Source of the DNA: Leptodactylus fallax
Taxonomy: Eukaryota > Chordata > Amphibia > Anura > Leptodactylidae
Length of the DNA stretch: 64,000 bases
Assembly: GCA_947044405.1 (NCBI GenBank)
Contig: CAMRHE010000648.1
Coordinates: 248,001-312,000, forward strand
Direction of reading: 5' to 3'
Positions 56,233 to 64,000 of this stretch are shown here, piece by piece (position 1 is the first letter of the stretch; the number at the start of each line of letters is the position of its first letter). Below the pieces are notes generated by a model. It saw only the letters and a list, made by a program, of their open reading frames with translations, had not been told where the DNA came from and did no database searches. The position numbers and the translations under genes were made by a program.

Positions 56233-56506
56233 ACCTGCTTTACACTGATTTTAGCAGTTGGTGCAGATTTCATTCTCACTTACCGCTTTTAGCTCCATGG
56301 ACACCCGCCGCTTCCTTGGTGTCAGCACACTTAACCCTTTCAACATTAAAGTAGGAAAGGGCGGTGTTTTGAGACAGGGGCCCCATTACAAATTTTACAC
56401 TGGGGCCCAGGAGCTTCATGTTACATACTTCTCTGGTTCGAGGAGCAAAGTGTGGTAAGTGAGAAAGAAATCTGAATGTACAGCTCTGCTCTATTAACAG
56501 TGTTTA
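56233..56506. repeat. Second direct-repeat copy and decayed repeat end
   Basis: It begins with the second copy of the TTTCATTCTCACTTACCGC segment. Around 56,380-56,436 the text GGGGCCCCATTAC, CACTGGGGCCCAGGAGCTTC and GTTACATACTTCTCTG resembles, from memory, the end of a frog hAT-like repeat whose terminus normally reads GTTACGCCNCTG. It would be a decayed relative of the element at 59,670-61,002. No gene is seen. Confidence 0.4.
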
Positions 56507-58063
56507 TTTCAGAGAATAAACTTTTTCTCTACTCATGGTTAGTGGTTGGTTGAAGCCATTTATTGTCAAACTTCTGTGTTTTCTCTTTTTAAATCATAAT
56601 GACAACCAAAAACATCAAAATGACCCTGTTTAAAAGTTCTTAATACAGTGTATTGCCCCCTCTAACATCAATGACAGCTTGAAGTCTTTTGTGGTAGTTG
56701 TGGATGAGGCTGTTTTTTTTTCTCAGATGGTAAAATTGCCCATTCTTCTTGGCAAAAAGTCTCCAGTTCCTGTGAATTCCTGGGCTGTCTTGCATGTACT
56801 GCTTGCTTGAGATCTCCCCAGAGTGGCTCAATGATATTGAGGTCAGGAGACTGAGATGGCCACTCCAGAACCTTCACTTTCTTCTGCTGTAGCCAATGAC
56901 AGGTCAACTTGGCCTTGTGTTTTGGATCGTTGTCATGTTGGAACGTCCAAGTAAGTCCCATGCGGAGCTTCCCGGCTGATGAGTGCAAATTTGCCTCCAG
57001 TATTTGCTGATAATGTGCTGCATTCATCTTTCCTTCAACTTTGACCAAGTTTCCTGTGCCTTTGAAGCTCACACATCCCCACATCATCAGTGATCCACCT
57101 CCGTGCTTTACAGTAGGAATGGTGTTCCTTTCATCATAGGCCTTGTTGCCATCTCTCCAAATGTAACATCTATGGTTGTGGCCAAAAAGTTCGATTTTTG
57201 TCTCATCACTCCAAATTACCTTGTTCCAGAAGTTTTGAGGCTTGTCTTTGTGCTGTTTGGCGTATTGAAGATTCTTTGTGGCATTTGCGCAGTAATGGCT
57301 TTCTTCTGGCAACTCGACCATGCAGCCCATTTTTCTTAAAAGTGCCTCCTTATTGTGCATCTTGAAACAGCCACACCGATAGTTTTCAGAGAGTCCTGTA
57401 TTTCAGCTGATGTTATGTGTGGGTTTTCCTTTGCATCCCGAACAATTATCCGGGCAGTTGTGGACGAAATTTTGGTTGGTCTGCCTGACCGTGGTTTGGA
57501 TTTTACAGAGCCCCTGAGTTTCCATTTGTTAATCATAGTTTGAACACTGCTGACTGGCATTATCAATTCCTTGGATATCTTTTTGTATCCCTTTCCTGTT
57601 TTATACATTTCAACTACCTTTTCTCGTAGATCTGTGGGCAATTCTTTTGCTTTCCCCATGACTCACAATCCAGAAAGGTCAGTGGCTGGAGGAAAGATGC
57701 AACAGTCTGTCTGGATCCCAGAAACTCACTCAGCTTTTATGCACACACACTTATTACAAGCAAACAGGTCACAGGTGAGGATGTTACCTTTAGTAGCCAT
57801 TCAAACCCCTTTGTGTCAACTTCTGGGCATGTTATCAGGCCAAAATCACCAGGATATGTGAACTTTTGAACAGGGTCATTTTGATGTTTTTGGTTGTCAT
57901 TATGATTTAAAAAGAGAAAACACAGAAGTTTGACAATAAATGGCTTCAACCAACCACTAACCATGAGTGGAGAAAAAGTTTTTGTGTTATCACTCATATT
58001 CTCTGAAAAAAGGCCAAAAAAACAAAAAATCTGCTGGGGTATGTAAACTTTTTAGCACAACTG
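56507..58063 (-). mobile_element. Decayed Tc1/mariner element of a second family
   Basis: The right end is complete: reading inward it starts CAGTTGTGCTAAAAAGTTTA and is flanked by TA at 58,064-58,065. An inner repeat similar to the outer one (GGATATGTGAACTTTTG near 57,851) suggests IR/DR structure. The left inverted repeat starts only at 56,507. About 55 bp of its tip and the flanking TA are missing, and it has a further deletion of about 16 bp after AGAGAATA (near 56,518). The two arms are otherwise near-identical over about 120 bp. With one end lost and a broken transposase, this copy should be immobile. Confidence 0.9.
56640..57659 (-). pseudogene. Tc1-family transposase remnant with three frameshifts
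   Basis: The reading starts at 57,659 with MGKAKELPTDLREKVVEMYK, a normal Tc1 N-terminus. It runs through the first helix-turn-helix region and the GRPTKI linker to RCTIRRH near 57,343. There the frame shifts so that NGLHGRVARRKPLL continues in another frame. A second shift near 57,262-57,275 leads to LQYAKQHKDKPQNFWNKV. The catalytic block follows in one frame and keeps all three acidic residues: WSDETKIELFG, QHDNDPKH and PDLNIIEPLW, with 34 residues between the last two. A third shift falls at the T run at 56,712-56,720, after which HNYHKRLQAVIDV and the terminal GGNTLY are in yet another frame. The family differs from the intact element at 53,654 (short identity only in the catalytic motifs). 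The TAA stop is at 56,640. Confidence 0.92.
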
Positions 58064-58065
58064 TA

Positions 58066-58520
58066 CATGAGCTTCCCATATGAAAGTGAAGGGTAGAGAA
58101 GAACCTGTGTAAATTTGTTACTGTATTTCAGCTTCCATGGTTTTCCCCCATCTGCTAAACGCGGTTAAATGTAATTTTTACATCTGTAATGGATATTATG
58201 TGAAAATATGAAAGGAAAAGGTGTTAATTATTAAAAAAGAATTATTCATTGCATTAAAGGTTATTTTTGCTTCCTCTTTAGTACATGAAATAGTGCTTCG
58301 GTGCTGTCTTCTACAGCCCACCCTTTTCTTTTTGTGTTTTTATTGTTTCATGCTTTTTGGATATTGTAAGTCTTCACACGTCATAGTGTTACTGGGATTA
58401 TATTAGGTGGTGCCCTCCATCTTCTTTGTATGCATAGTAGTACAGTATGTAAAAATATAACATATTATTTTAAATATTGGTAAAATAACTTTACTTGTTT
58501 GTGTTTTTTTTTTTTTTCAG
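58066..58520. other. AT-rich sequence, no gene seen
   Basis: Apart from a run of 14 T just before CAG (about 58,504-58,520) I see nothing recognisable. Short open frames are present but have no supporting features. Confidence 0.5.
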
Positions 58521-58640
58521 GTATATATATGGTGAGGCATTACGGGCCACTATCATTGGAAAGTGCTGCAGATGTTTAAAACTTGTTTTAAAACTTGTTT
58601 AAGGTGTTTGGAAGATATTTGTGTGGACTTCAATGAAAAG
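58521..58640 (+). other. Possible orphan exon (weak)
   Basis: The segment is preceded by a strong acceptor (a long T run then CAG at 58,518-58,520) and followed by AAAAG then GTAAAT, a good donor, giving 120 bp between them. One frame reads YIYGEALRATIIGKCC before a stop. Another reads MVRHYGPLSLESAADV and then a stop. There is a 12-bp internal duplication of TTTAAAACTTG. I do not recognise either peptide. It could be a real exon, part of an unrecognised repeat, or chance. Confidence 0.15.
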
Positions 58641-58671
58641 GTAAATCTGTTATTCCAATTATTAAAGGGTT

Positions 58672-58948
58672 TTCCCACCAAAGCAAGTTATCATCCCCTA
58701 TCCGTAGGTAAGGGATAACTTGCAGATCGGTGGGGGTCTGACCACTGATCATAAGAATGGCACCATGGTTGGGCAGCAGTACAGTGCTCGGCTATCTTTG
58801 GTGTTTCCATTGAAATGGAAGGAGCAGTGCATGTGCTGTCCAGCCACTGCTCTGTTCAAAAGTATACTGTTCTCCTGATCAGTGGGGTCTGAGAATTCAG
58901 ACCCCCCTCCAATCTGCAAGTTATTTGCTTTGATGGAACAAACTTTAA
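58672..58948. mobile_element. MITE with TTAA ends, frog-type
   Basis: The left end TTAAAGGGTTTTCCCACCAA and the inverted right end TTAAAGTTTGTTCCATCAAA match over the tip and continue into AGCAAGTTAT / AGCAAATAAC. Inner stretches also pair: CAGATCGGTGGGGGTCTGA on the left with CAGATTGGAGGGGGGTCTGA read inward from the right. The element is 277 bp and non-coding. TTAA at both tips fits piggyBac or Kolobok-type target sites. I know relatives of this repeat (CAAGTTATCCCCTATCC) from frog genomes; that identification is from memory. Confidence 0.75.
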
Positions 58949-59099
58949 GTCAACCTTGTTTTTCAAAAGTCATTTAGAATGAGCTTGTATAGTCGCTAGG
59001 AACATCCTATGGTTCTGTATTATGGAGCATCTATGATATATGCCCAAACAGCAGTTTATGCCCACATATACAACTTTTTTGTACAAAGGATAACCCACT
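58949..59099. other. Unassigned sequence
   Basis: Short AT-rich stretch between two repeats with no recognisable feature. Confidence 0.5.
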
Positions 59100-59370
59100 T
59101 AAAAGTTTTAGAAGTGTTTCTCTCTATTGACACAAAGTGGGCACGACATATAATGCCATATTTCTTTCATTAAATAAATTTCCTTCATTAATTTTTGGGA
59201 AGCATTCTTGGGCTAAAAATAATAATAATAATACCCCTTGATAAATGTGAGGGGTGTAGTTTCCAAAATGGCCTCCCTCATCTTTTGTGGGTTTCCATTA
59301 TACTGGTACTTTAAGGGTTCTGCAAATATGACATGACCCCCAGAAAACTGTTCCAGCAAAATCTGCCCTT
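59100..59370 (+). repeat. Dispersed frog-type repeat (unclassified)
   Basis: Text such as ACACAAAGTGGGCACGAC, CCCCTTGATAAATGTG, GAGGGGTGTAGTTTCC, AAAATGGCCTCC and TTCCAGCAAAATCTGCCC matches a high-copy amphibian repeat that I know only from memory. It includes a short AAT microsatellite at about 59,217-59,233. It is diverged, with no coding frame left. Confidence 0.55.
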
Positions 59371-59371
59371 A

Positions 59372-59408
<37 letters not shown>
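59371..59408 (+). repeat. (TTA)n microsatellite
   Basis: About 12 to 13 uninterrupted ATT/TTA triplets. Confidence 0.95.
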
Positions 59409-59669
59409 ATTTAGTTGTTTTTTTACATAACTCGTTTTATATAGGAAAGGGGCATTTTGGGGGCTTTTTTTTAACACTTTAGAATTTTTTTATATATATT
59501 TTTTTTTTGATTTTATTTACATTTTTCACTCACTAGGGGATTTGAACCAGAGATCTTATCACTGGTTCAGTAGTATACACTACAATACATATGTATTGCA
59601 GTTGTATTAAAGAAGTCAGCCTATACAGATGCATAGACTATCTCACCTAAGGGCAGGATCAACCAGGTA
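59409..59669 (-). repeat. Palindromic frog-type repeat, inverted relative of the 62,590-62,768 segment
   Basis: It contains TATAGGAAAGGGGCATTTT, T- and AT-rich runs, CTAGGGGATTTGAACC, and the palindrome AATACATATGTATT within CACTACAATACATATGTATT near 59,580-59,599. Read on the - strand, the order (TACAATACATAT palindrome, A-rich run, then CCCCTTTCCTATATA) parallels 62,627-62,768 on the + strand. The two loci therefore carry opposite-facing copies of the same family. The last 8 bp (59,662-59,669, ACCAGGTA) are the target duplication of the next element. Confidence 0.5.
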
Positions 59670-59690
59670 CAGGGGCGTAAATACCAGGGG

Positions 59691-59750
59691 GTAGCGGCTG
59701 CCACAGTGCCCGGGACATTAGGGGGTCCGGAGCCCTGTGGCAGCCGCTAC
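59691..59750. repeat. Subterminal perfect inverted repeat of the hAT-like element
   Basis: GTAGCGGCTGCCACAG at 59,691-59,706 pairs perfectly with CTGTGGCAGCCGCTAC at 59,735-59,750. The 28-nt spacer is GC-rich. Confidence 0.95.
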
Positions 59751-60067
59751 CACGAACCCCACAAACCAGTGGCGTAACGATCGCGGTCGCAGTGGGTGTG
59801 ACCGCGACCGGACCCAGCAGGCAACAGGGTACGGGGCCCGTGGCCAGCTGGAGATGGCCGGGCCCTGGACTACTATGATGGCGGTCAGGGAGAGTCTGGT
59901 TCCCCGACCACTATACATACTGTTATTGGAAAGGGACCCTGGCATATTGTAGGCCCCATTCCAATAGATGGCAAGGCAGGGCACCCAGGGAAGGTGACTG
60001 AAAACAGTAAATACATATTCTCACCTCTCCTGGGCAGAGCGTTCTCTCCGGTGCTCTTCCGTCATGA

Positions 60068-60169
60068 CTGAGGCCTGTGATTAGGCCCCAGCGGTCACAT
60101 GGGGGCGCGGCCGCGTAATGACGTCAGTGCGCCCCCATGTGACTGCTGAGGCCCAATCACAGGCCTCAG
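60068..60169. repeat. Long inverted repeat (41-bp arms) around a CRE-like palindrome
   Basis: The left arm 60,068-60,108 (starting CTGAGGCCTGTGATTAGG) pairs with the right arm 60,129-60,169 with about three mismatches. The 20-nt spacer holds TGACGTCA at 60,119-60,126, the full cAMP-response-element palindrome, and is flanked by a NotI-like GCGGCCGC at 60,106-60,113. It could extrude as a cruciform or fold as an RNA hairpin. It belongs to the hAT-like element. Confidence 0.93.
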
Positions 60170-60360
60170 CAGCGACATTGGAAGAGGGCCTGAAGACGCT
60201 GAAGACGGCAGGATGGATCGAGGATGCCCAGGAAAGGTAAGGGTGCGTATGAATGTTTGTTATTTTTAATCACCTTCCCTGGGCCTCCAATTATTATACT
60301 CTGAGGTCTGAGGAGACCCCAAAGTATAATAATAGCACCAAAGCGGGAGGGGGGCTGTTG

Positions 60361-60925
60361 GGAGCTTATAATACTGTGTGGGGGCCACTGTGGAGCATAT
60401 ACTACTGGGTGGGGGCCACTGTAGAGCATATACTACTGGGTGGGGTCCACAGTAGAGCATATAATACTGAGTGGGGGCCACTGTGGAGCATATACTACTG
60501 GGTGGGGTCCACTGTAGAGCATATAATACTTAAGTGGGGGCCACTGTGGAGCATATACTACTGGGTGGGGCCCACTGTAGAGCATATATTACTGGGTGGG
60601 GGCCACTGTGGAGCATATAATACTGGATGGGGCCACTGTAGGGAGCATATAATACTTGGTGGGGCCCACTGTGGGGGGCATATAATACTGGGTGAGGGCC
60701 ACTGTGGAGAGCATATAATAATGGGTGGGGACCACTGCGGAGAGCATATAATACAGGGTGGGGGGCCATTGTGTGGAGCATATTATACTGTGTGTGGGGG
60801 GGAGCAATGTAGAGCATATAATGCTGTATGGGAGCCACTGTGGAGCATATAATGCTCTGTGAGGGCTATTGTCGAGCATATAATACAATCTGGGGCCACT
60901 GTTGAGCATATTTTACAATTTGGGG
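60361..60925 (+). repeat. 31-bp minisatellite inside the hAT-like element
   Basis: About 17 to 18 imperfect units contain GGAGCATATAATACTGGGTG and GGGGCCACTGT. Units vary in TACTACTGG versus TAATACTGG and in the number of G. The repeat leaves an open frame of about 200 codons on the + strand and shorter ones on the - strand; these are repeat artefacts. The degenerate CCCCATATAG minisatellite at 53,441-56,232 may be a distant inverted relative. Confidence 0.92.
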
Positions 60926-61010
60926 ACCCGTAACCAGTTCGGGGGGGCGGGCCCATGTCAAATGTTCGCTTTGGGGCCCAGCCATTCCTAGTTATGCCAC
61001 TGACCAGATA

Positions 61011-61560
61011 TGTTGGTCTGGTAGCCTGGGGTCATTGATCAGACCATGGGCTGCCAAAAATACATATCGTTACCCACTGAACACGCTGCGTGGGGTTGAT
61101 GAGGAGCAGAATAGCACCGTCAATCGGAGCTCAGCTCTTACTTGAGTTAAGGGAGCAAGGTGTTAGCTCTGTTACAGCTAACACCTGCTCCAGAAGACGC
61201 TAGATCAGTGTATGAGCGAACGAAAGGCTTCCGCTGTAATAGTATGGCGGTGTGCCTTTAGACCTAGGTGTGTCGCCTAGGGGTTAATGACTGCAGGAGA
61301 CTACAACTTCTAGCATGCACTGACTGAAAGGCATATTGGGAGTTGAAGTTACAAAATAACAGGACTACGCATAGATTCACCATTGTTTCCCAGAATTCTC
61401 TGCAGATAATGTACTTTAGGTAAAAGTATCCCGAGCATGGTGCTCACAGGATATCGGCAGATTTACTATAATTTACACCAGAAACTGGCGTAAATTATAG
61501 CTCAAATATATGCCAGCTCCTCACACAGAGTGCAAGATATGCTTCTAATTTATTAATTGG
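61011..61560. repeat. Cluster of short palindromic frog-type repeats
   Basis: No gene is seen. Three inverted repeats are visible. At 61,153-61,190 AGCTAACACC-type arms (GGTGTTAGCT with AGCTAACACC) flank a 7-nt loop. At 61,300-61,350 two inverted copies occur of a motif close to ACTACAACTCCCAGCATGC. At 61,466-61,500 CTATAATTTACACCA pairs with TGGCGTAAATTATAG (14 of 15) around GAAAC. From memory these resemble fragments of several high-copy amphibian repeats. Confidence 0.6.
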
Positions 61561-62040
61561 CATATGCTTCTTAATGAATTAACCACATATCCTCTCTGTC
61601 CTGCATCTAGTCTTAATTCACTCTGGGCATCATAGTGAATATCTAACTACATCTCATCTCAGCTACTTACATGCAGAGGACAACACTGTCTGACACAGGA
61701 GCAGGAGGACATGTCTCCCTCATGTATGAAGTGGGAGCTCAGATCTCTGCTGGGGAGCAGGAAGCAAGCAGAGGTGGAATATGGTGAGGGACTGTTATAG
61801 TTAGCAGCTCCTGTGTCACATGTTGTTGTGCAATGAGGGGGACGCAGCACCGGGCAAATTGTAGTGAGGTGCCACCAGCCACAGCTAATAATAAAACTGG
61901 GTGAGTTGACATATCTGACTATGTATTGTAATAGGCAAGGAAGAAAATGTCAGAGGACACAATAGAGATGGCAGAAATTGGCCTACTAAAACCATCTTAG
62001 GTTGACTTTGGGCCCAGTTTTCATTTCAGCAATCCTCAAT
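61561..62040. other. Unassigned non-coding stretch
   Basis: I see no repeat, RNA gene or convincing coding frame here. Base composition is mixed. Confidence 0.5.
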
Positions 62041-62768
62041 TCATATTATCGTGTTTTTTGGACTATAAGACGCACTTTTTTCTCCCCAAATTTGGGAGGA
62101 AAATAGGGGTGTGACTTATGGTCCAAATGTGGGGTGTTTAGGGGGGGGGGGGGACGGAGGAGCGGTGTTGCAGCATCGCCCCAATCCTGCCGCCGTTGGC
62201 TTCATGCAGCGGGAGGAGTAGGACGATGCTGCGGGCCTTGCAATGAGAGGGTGTCCTGGCAGTGTGATCCTCCCGGCATCGACCATGCTGTTACGGCAGA
62301 TGCCAGGTCTGTGAAAATGATGGCGTCCGCTCTGCTGCAGAGCGGTCGCCATAGCAACCGGGCCTCCGCTGTAATGCGGAGACCCAGAGCTAACGCCCGC
62401 GATCTGTCTGATCGCGGGCATTACTATATGTTAGCCCCCTAAAGGTAATAAAGCGGCCCTGGGGCCGGTCCCCACTGCCCCCATACCTTTCTTGTTGAAG
62501 GATCGCGATCGCGCCGCGTGGGAGCCGTACTGTTCCTATGACAGCCGGGAGACTTATGAAGGCTCCCAGGCCTGTCATAGGAAAATTACTATTGCGACTG
62601 GTACAATAATAATGTACAGAATCCCCCATAGACTGCAATACACTTGTATTGCAGTCTATGCATTTGCAGTTAAAAAAAAAAAAAAAAAAAAGTTAAAAAT
62701 AAAATATAGAAATAAAAAGAAAAAAAATTAAAAGTTCTAAAACAACCCCTTTTCCTGGAATACATATA
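62041..62768 (+). repeat. Palindrome-rich dispersed repeat, interrupted by the third Tc1 element
   Basis: It starts with an inverted pair, GGACTATAAGACGCAC near 62,060 and GTGTGACTTATGGTCC near 62,109-62,124, around TTTTTCTCCCCAAATTTGGG, a motif common in vertebrate repeats. It continues with a run of about 13 G (62,141-62,153), a perfect hairpin GCCCGCGATC/GATCGCGGGC (62,395-62,419, 5-nt loop), a perfect 16-bp-arm palindrome (62,627-62,660, 2-nt spacer), and an A run near 62,671-62,690. It ends CCTGGAATACATATA, where the Tc1 element enters at TA. Open frames in this stretch are not genes. I recognise the family as frog-type from memory only. Confidence 0.6.
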
Positions 62769-64000
62769 CAGTCATATGAAAAAGTTTGGGCACTCCTATT
62801 AATCTTACTCATTTTTAGTTCTAAATATTTGGGTGTTTGCAACAGCCATTTCAATTTGATATATCTAATAACTGATGGACACAGTAATATTTCAGGATTG
62901 AAATGAGGTTTATTGTACTAACAGAAAATGTGCAATATGCATTAAACCAAAATTTGACCGGTGCAAAAGTATGGGCACCTCAACAGAAAAGTGACATTAA
63001 TATTTAGTAGATCCTCCTTTTGCAAAAATAACAGCCTCTAGTCGCTTCCTGTAGCTTTTAATCAGTTCCTGGATCCTGGATGAAGGTATTTTTGACCATT
63101 CCTCTTTACAAAACAATTCCAGTTCAGTTAAGTTTGATGGTCGCCGAGCATGGACAGCCCGCTTCAAATTATCCCACAGATGTTCAATGATATTCAGGTC
63201 TGGGGACTGGGATGGCCATTCCAGAACATTGTAATTGTTCCTCTGCATGAATGCCTGAGTAGATTTGGAGCTGTGTTTTGGATCATTGTCTTGCTGAAAT
63301 ATCCATCCCCGGCGTAACTTCAAATTCGTCACTGATTCTTGTACATTATTCTCAAGAATCTGCTGATACTGAGTTGAATCCATGCGACCCTCAACTTTAA
63401 CAAGATTCCCGGTGCCGGCATTGGACACACAGCCCCAAAGCATGATGGAACCTCCATCAAATTTTACAGTGGGTAGCAAGTGTTTTTCTTGGAATGCTGT
63501 GTTTTTTGGACGCCATGCATAACGCGTTTTTGTATGACCAAACAACTCAATCTTTGTTTCATCAGTCCACAGGACCTTCTTCCAAAATGAAGCTGGCTTG
63601 TCCAAATGTGCTTTTGCATACCTCAGGCGACTCTGTTTGTGGCGTGCTTTCAGAAACGGCTTCTTTCGCATCACTCTCCCATACAGCTTGTCCTTGTGCA
63701 AAGTGTGCTGTATTGTTGACCGATGCACAGTGACACCATCTGCAGCAAGATGATGCTGCAGCTCTTTGGAGGTGGTCTGTGGATTGTCCTTGACTGTTCT
63801 CACCATTCTTCTTCTCTGCCTTTCTGATATTTTTCTTGGACTGCCACTTCTGGGCTTAACAAGAACTGTCCCTGTGGTCTTCCATTTCCTTACTATGTTC
63901 CTCACAGTGGAAACTGACAGGTTAAATCTCTGAGACAACTTTTTGTATCCTTCCCCTGAACAACTATGTTGAACAATCTTTGTTTTCAGATCATTTGAGA
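62769..64000 (-). mobile_element. Third Tc1/mariner element, cut by the window edge
   Basis: The left terminus CAGTCATATGAAAAAGTTTG is at 62,769, flanked by TA at 62,767-62,768. An outer direct repeat (AAAAAGTTTGGGCACTCC, near 62,779) and an inner one (GCAAAAGTATGGGCACC, near 62,963) are about 184 bp apart, the IR/DR spacing seen in the first element. The right end lies beyond base 64,000. The transposase inside is open across the whole visible part. Its ends and protein differ from both other Tc1 elements, so it is a third family. Confidence 0.93.
62997..64000 (-). CDS. Tc1-family transposase, N-terminus beyond the window (333 residues visible)
   Basis: DD34E cut-and-paste transposase. The frame is open from the window edge (first visible residues SNDLKTKIVQHSCSGEGYKK) to a TAA at 62,997. 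Only about 8-10 N-terminal residues should be missing, so the ATG is outside. Counting from the first visible residue, the helix-turn-helix region spans about 1-105 with a GSPRKI linker. The catalytic residues are Asp146 (WTDETKIELFG), Asp237 (QQDNDPKH) and Glu272 (PDLNIIEHLW), 34 residues between the last two. The usual HGGGS box reads FDGGSIMLWG at 180-189, a substitution worth noting. The C-terminus GGSTKY is typical. No stop or frameshift is seen. A TTG at 63,938 is not the start, because conserved sequence continues upstream of it. Confidence 0.94.
   Translation of the reverse strand, partial: SNDLKTKIVQHSCSGEGYKKLSQRFNLSVSTVRNIVRKWKTTGTVLVKPRSGSPRKISERQRRRMVRTVKDNPQTTSKELQHHLAADGVTVHRSTIQHTLHKDKLYGRVMRKKPFLKARHKQSRLRYAKAHLDKPASFWKKVLWTDETKIELFGHTKTRYAWRPKNTAFQEKHLLPTVKFDGGSIMLWGCVSNAGTGNLVKVEGRMDSTQYQQILENNVQESVTNLKLRRGWIFQQDNDPKHSSKSTQAFMQRNNYNVLEWPSQSPDLNIIEHLWDNLKRAVHARRPSNLTELELFCKEEWSKIPSSRIQELIKSYRKRLEAVIFAKGGSTKY

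Larger units (their letters stand above)
59670..61002 (+). mobile_element. Non-autonomous hAT-like element, 1,333 bp
   Basis: The left end CAGGGGCGTAAATACC and the right end read inward, CAGTGGCATAACTAGG, agree at 12 of 16 bases. They are flanked by 8-bp direct repeats ACCAGGTA (59,662-59,669) and ACCAGATA (61,003-61,010), 7 of 8 matching. Eight-base target duplications and CAGNGGCGTA ends point to the hAT superfamily. There is no transposase frame. Inside are a perfect 16-bp inverted repeat (59,691-59,706 with 59,735-59,750), a second copy of the tip motif CAGTGGCGTAAC at 59,767, a 41-bp-arm inverted repeat, and a 31-bp minisatellite. The inner tip copy suggests nesting or internal duplication. 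The superfamily call is inference from ends and target size only. Confidence 0.7.

Noticed and set aside
60253..60852. + strand frame of 199 codons rich in AYNTGWGPLWSIYYW-type repeats, and - strand counterparts
   Set aside because: This is a translation of the 31-bp minisatellite; the frame persists only because the repeat has few stops.
59767..61002. hAT-like element starting at the inner CAGTGGCGTAAC instead of 59,670
   Set aside because: The 8 bp before 59,767 (CCACAAAC) do not match the 8 bp after 61,002 (ACCAGATA), whereas those before 59,670 match at 7 of 8.
62116..62731. Short frames on both strands (79-102 codons)
   Set aside because: They fall in a palindromic dispersed repeat with a G run and an A run, and have no domain or splice context.
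63936..63938. TTG as the start of the third transposase
   Set aside because: Conserved transposase residues continue in frame upstream to the window edge, so the true start lies beyond 64,000.

Overview
The window looks like nuclear DNA from a frog or toad (Anura, probably Neobatrachia). This is inferred from the dispersed repeat families in the right-hand 11 kb, which I recognise from memory, and not from any host gene. No host protein-coding gene, tRNA or rRNA could be supported.

Bases 1 to about 52,953 are one uninterrupted tandem satellite, already under way at base 1. The monomer is about 71-72 bp with shorter variants of about 62-68 bp, giving roughly 745 monomers. The + strand is about three-quarters pyrimidine. 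Each monomer has a TCAC/TCAT-rich half and a half ending in CTCTGTTTATTCTGCAG or GCTTATTTGCAG. Variant monomers occur in a fixed order that recurs over kilobases, so the array has a mosaic higher-order structure. Blocks recur at offsets of about 4,657, 8,920, 10,074/9,870, 2,294 and 1,314 bp. A few short patches (notably 22,410-24,060 with a GC-rich insert, and 29,978-30,032) look like poor consensus or assembly joins. The many open frames in the array are by-products of a 72-bp period and are not genes.

The most unusual property of the array is its RNA-level content. On the + strand nearly every monomer carries a textbook 3' splice site (branch-point-like CTCAC, pyrimidine tract, CAG). On the - strand a large class of monomers carries AATAAA followed 14 nt later by the U1-type donor GTGAGT. 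A transcript from either strand would therefore be a dense, strand-specific array of RNA-processing sites. This is read directly from the sequence; any function is inference.

Bases 52,954-64,000 are transposon-rich flank. There are three different Tc1/mariner elements, all with the transposase on the - strand. One is complete and apparently intact (53,654-55,289), with TA target duplications and paired direct repeats in each inverted repeat. One is decayed (56,507-58,063), with three frameshifts and a lost left end. One is apparently intact but cut by the window edge (62,769 onward). Between them lie a TTAA-ended MITE (58,672-58,948), a 1.33-kb non-autonomous hAT-like element (59,670-61,002) carrying an internal 31-bp minisatellite and a 41-bp-arm inverted repeat around a CRE palindrome, a degenerate CCCCATATAGTACAATG minisatellite split by the first Tc1 element, and several palindromic frog-type repeats.

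Apart from the transposases acting on their own ends, nothing in the window forms a pathway.
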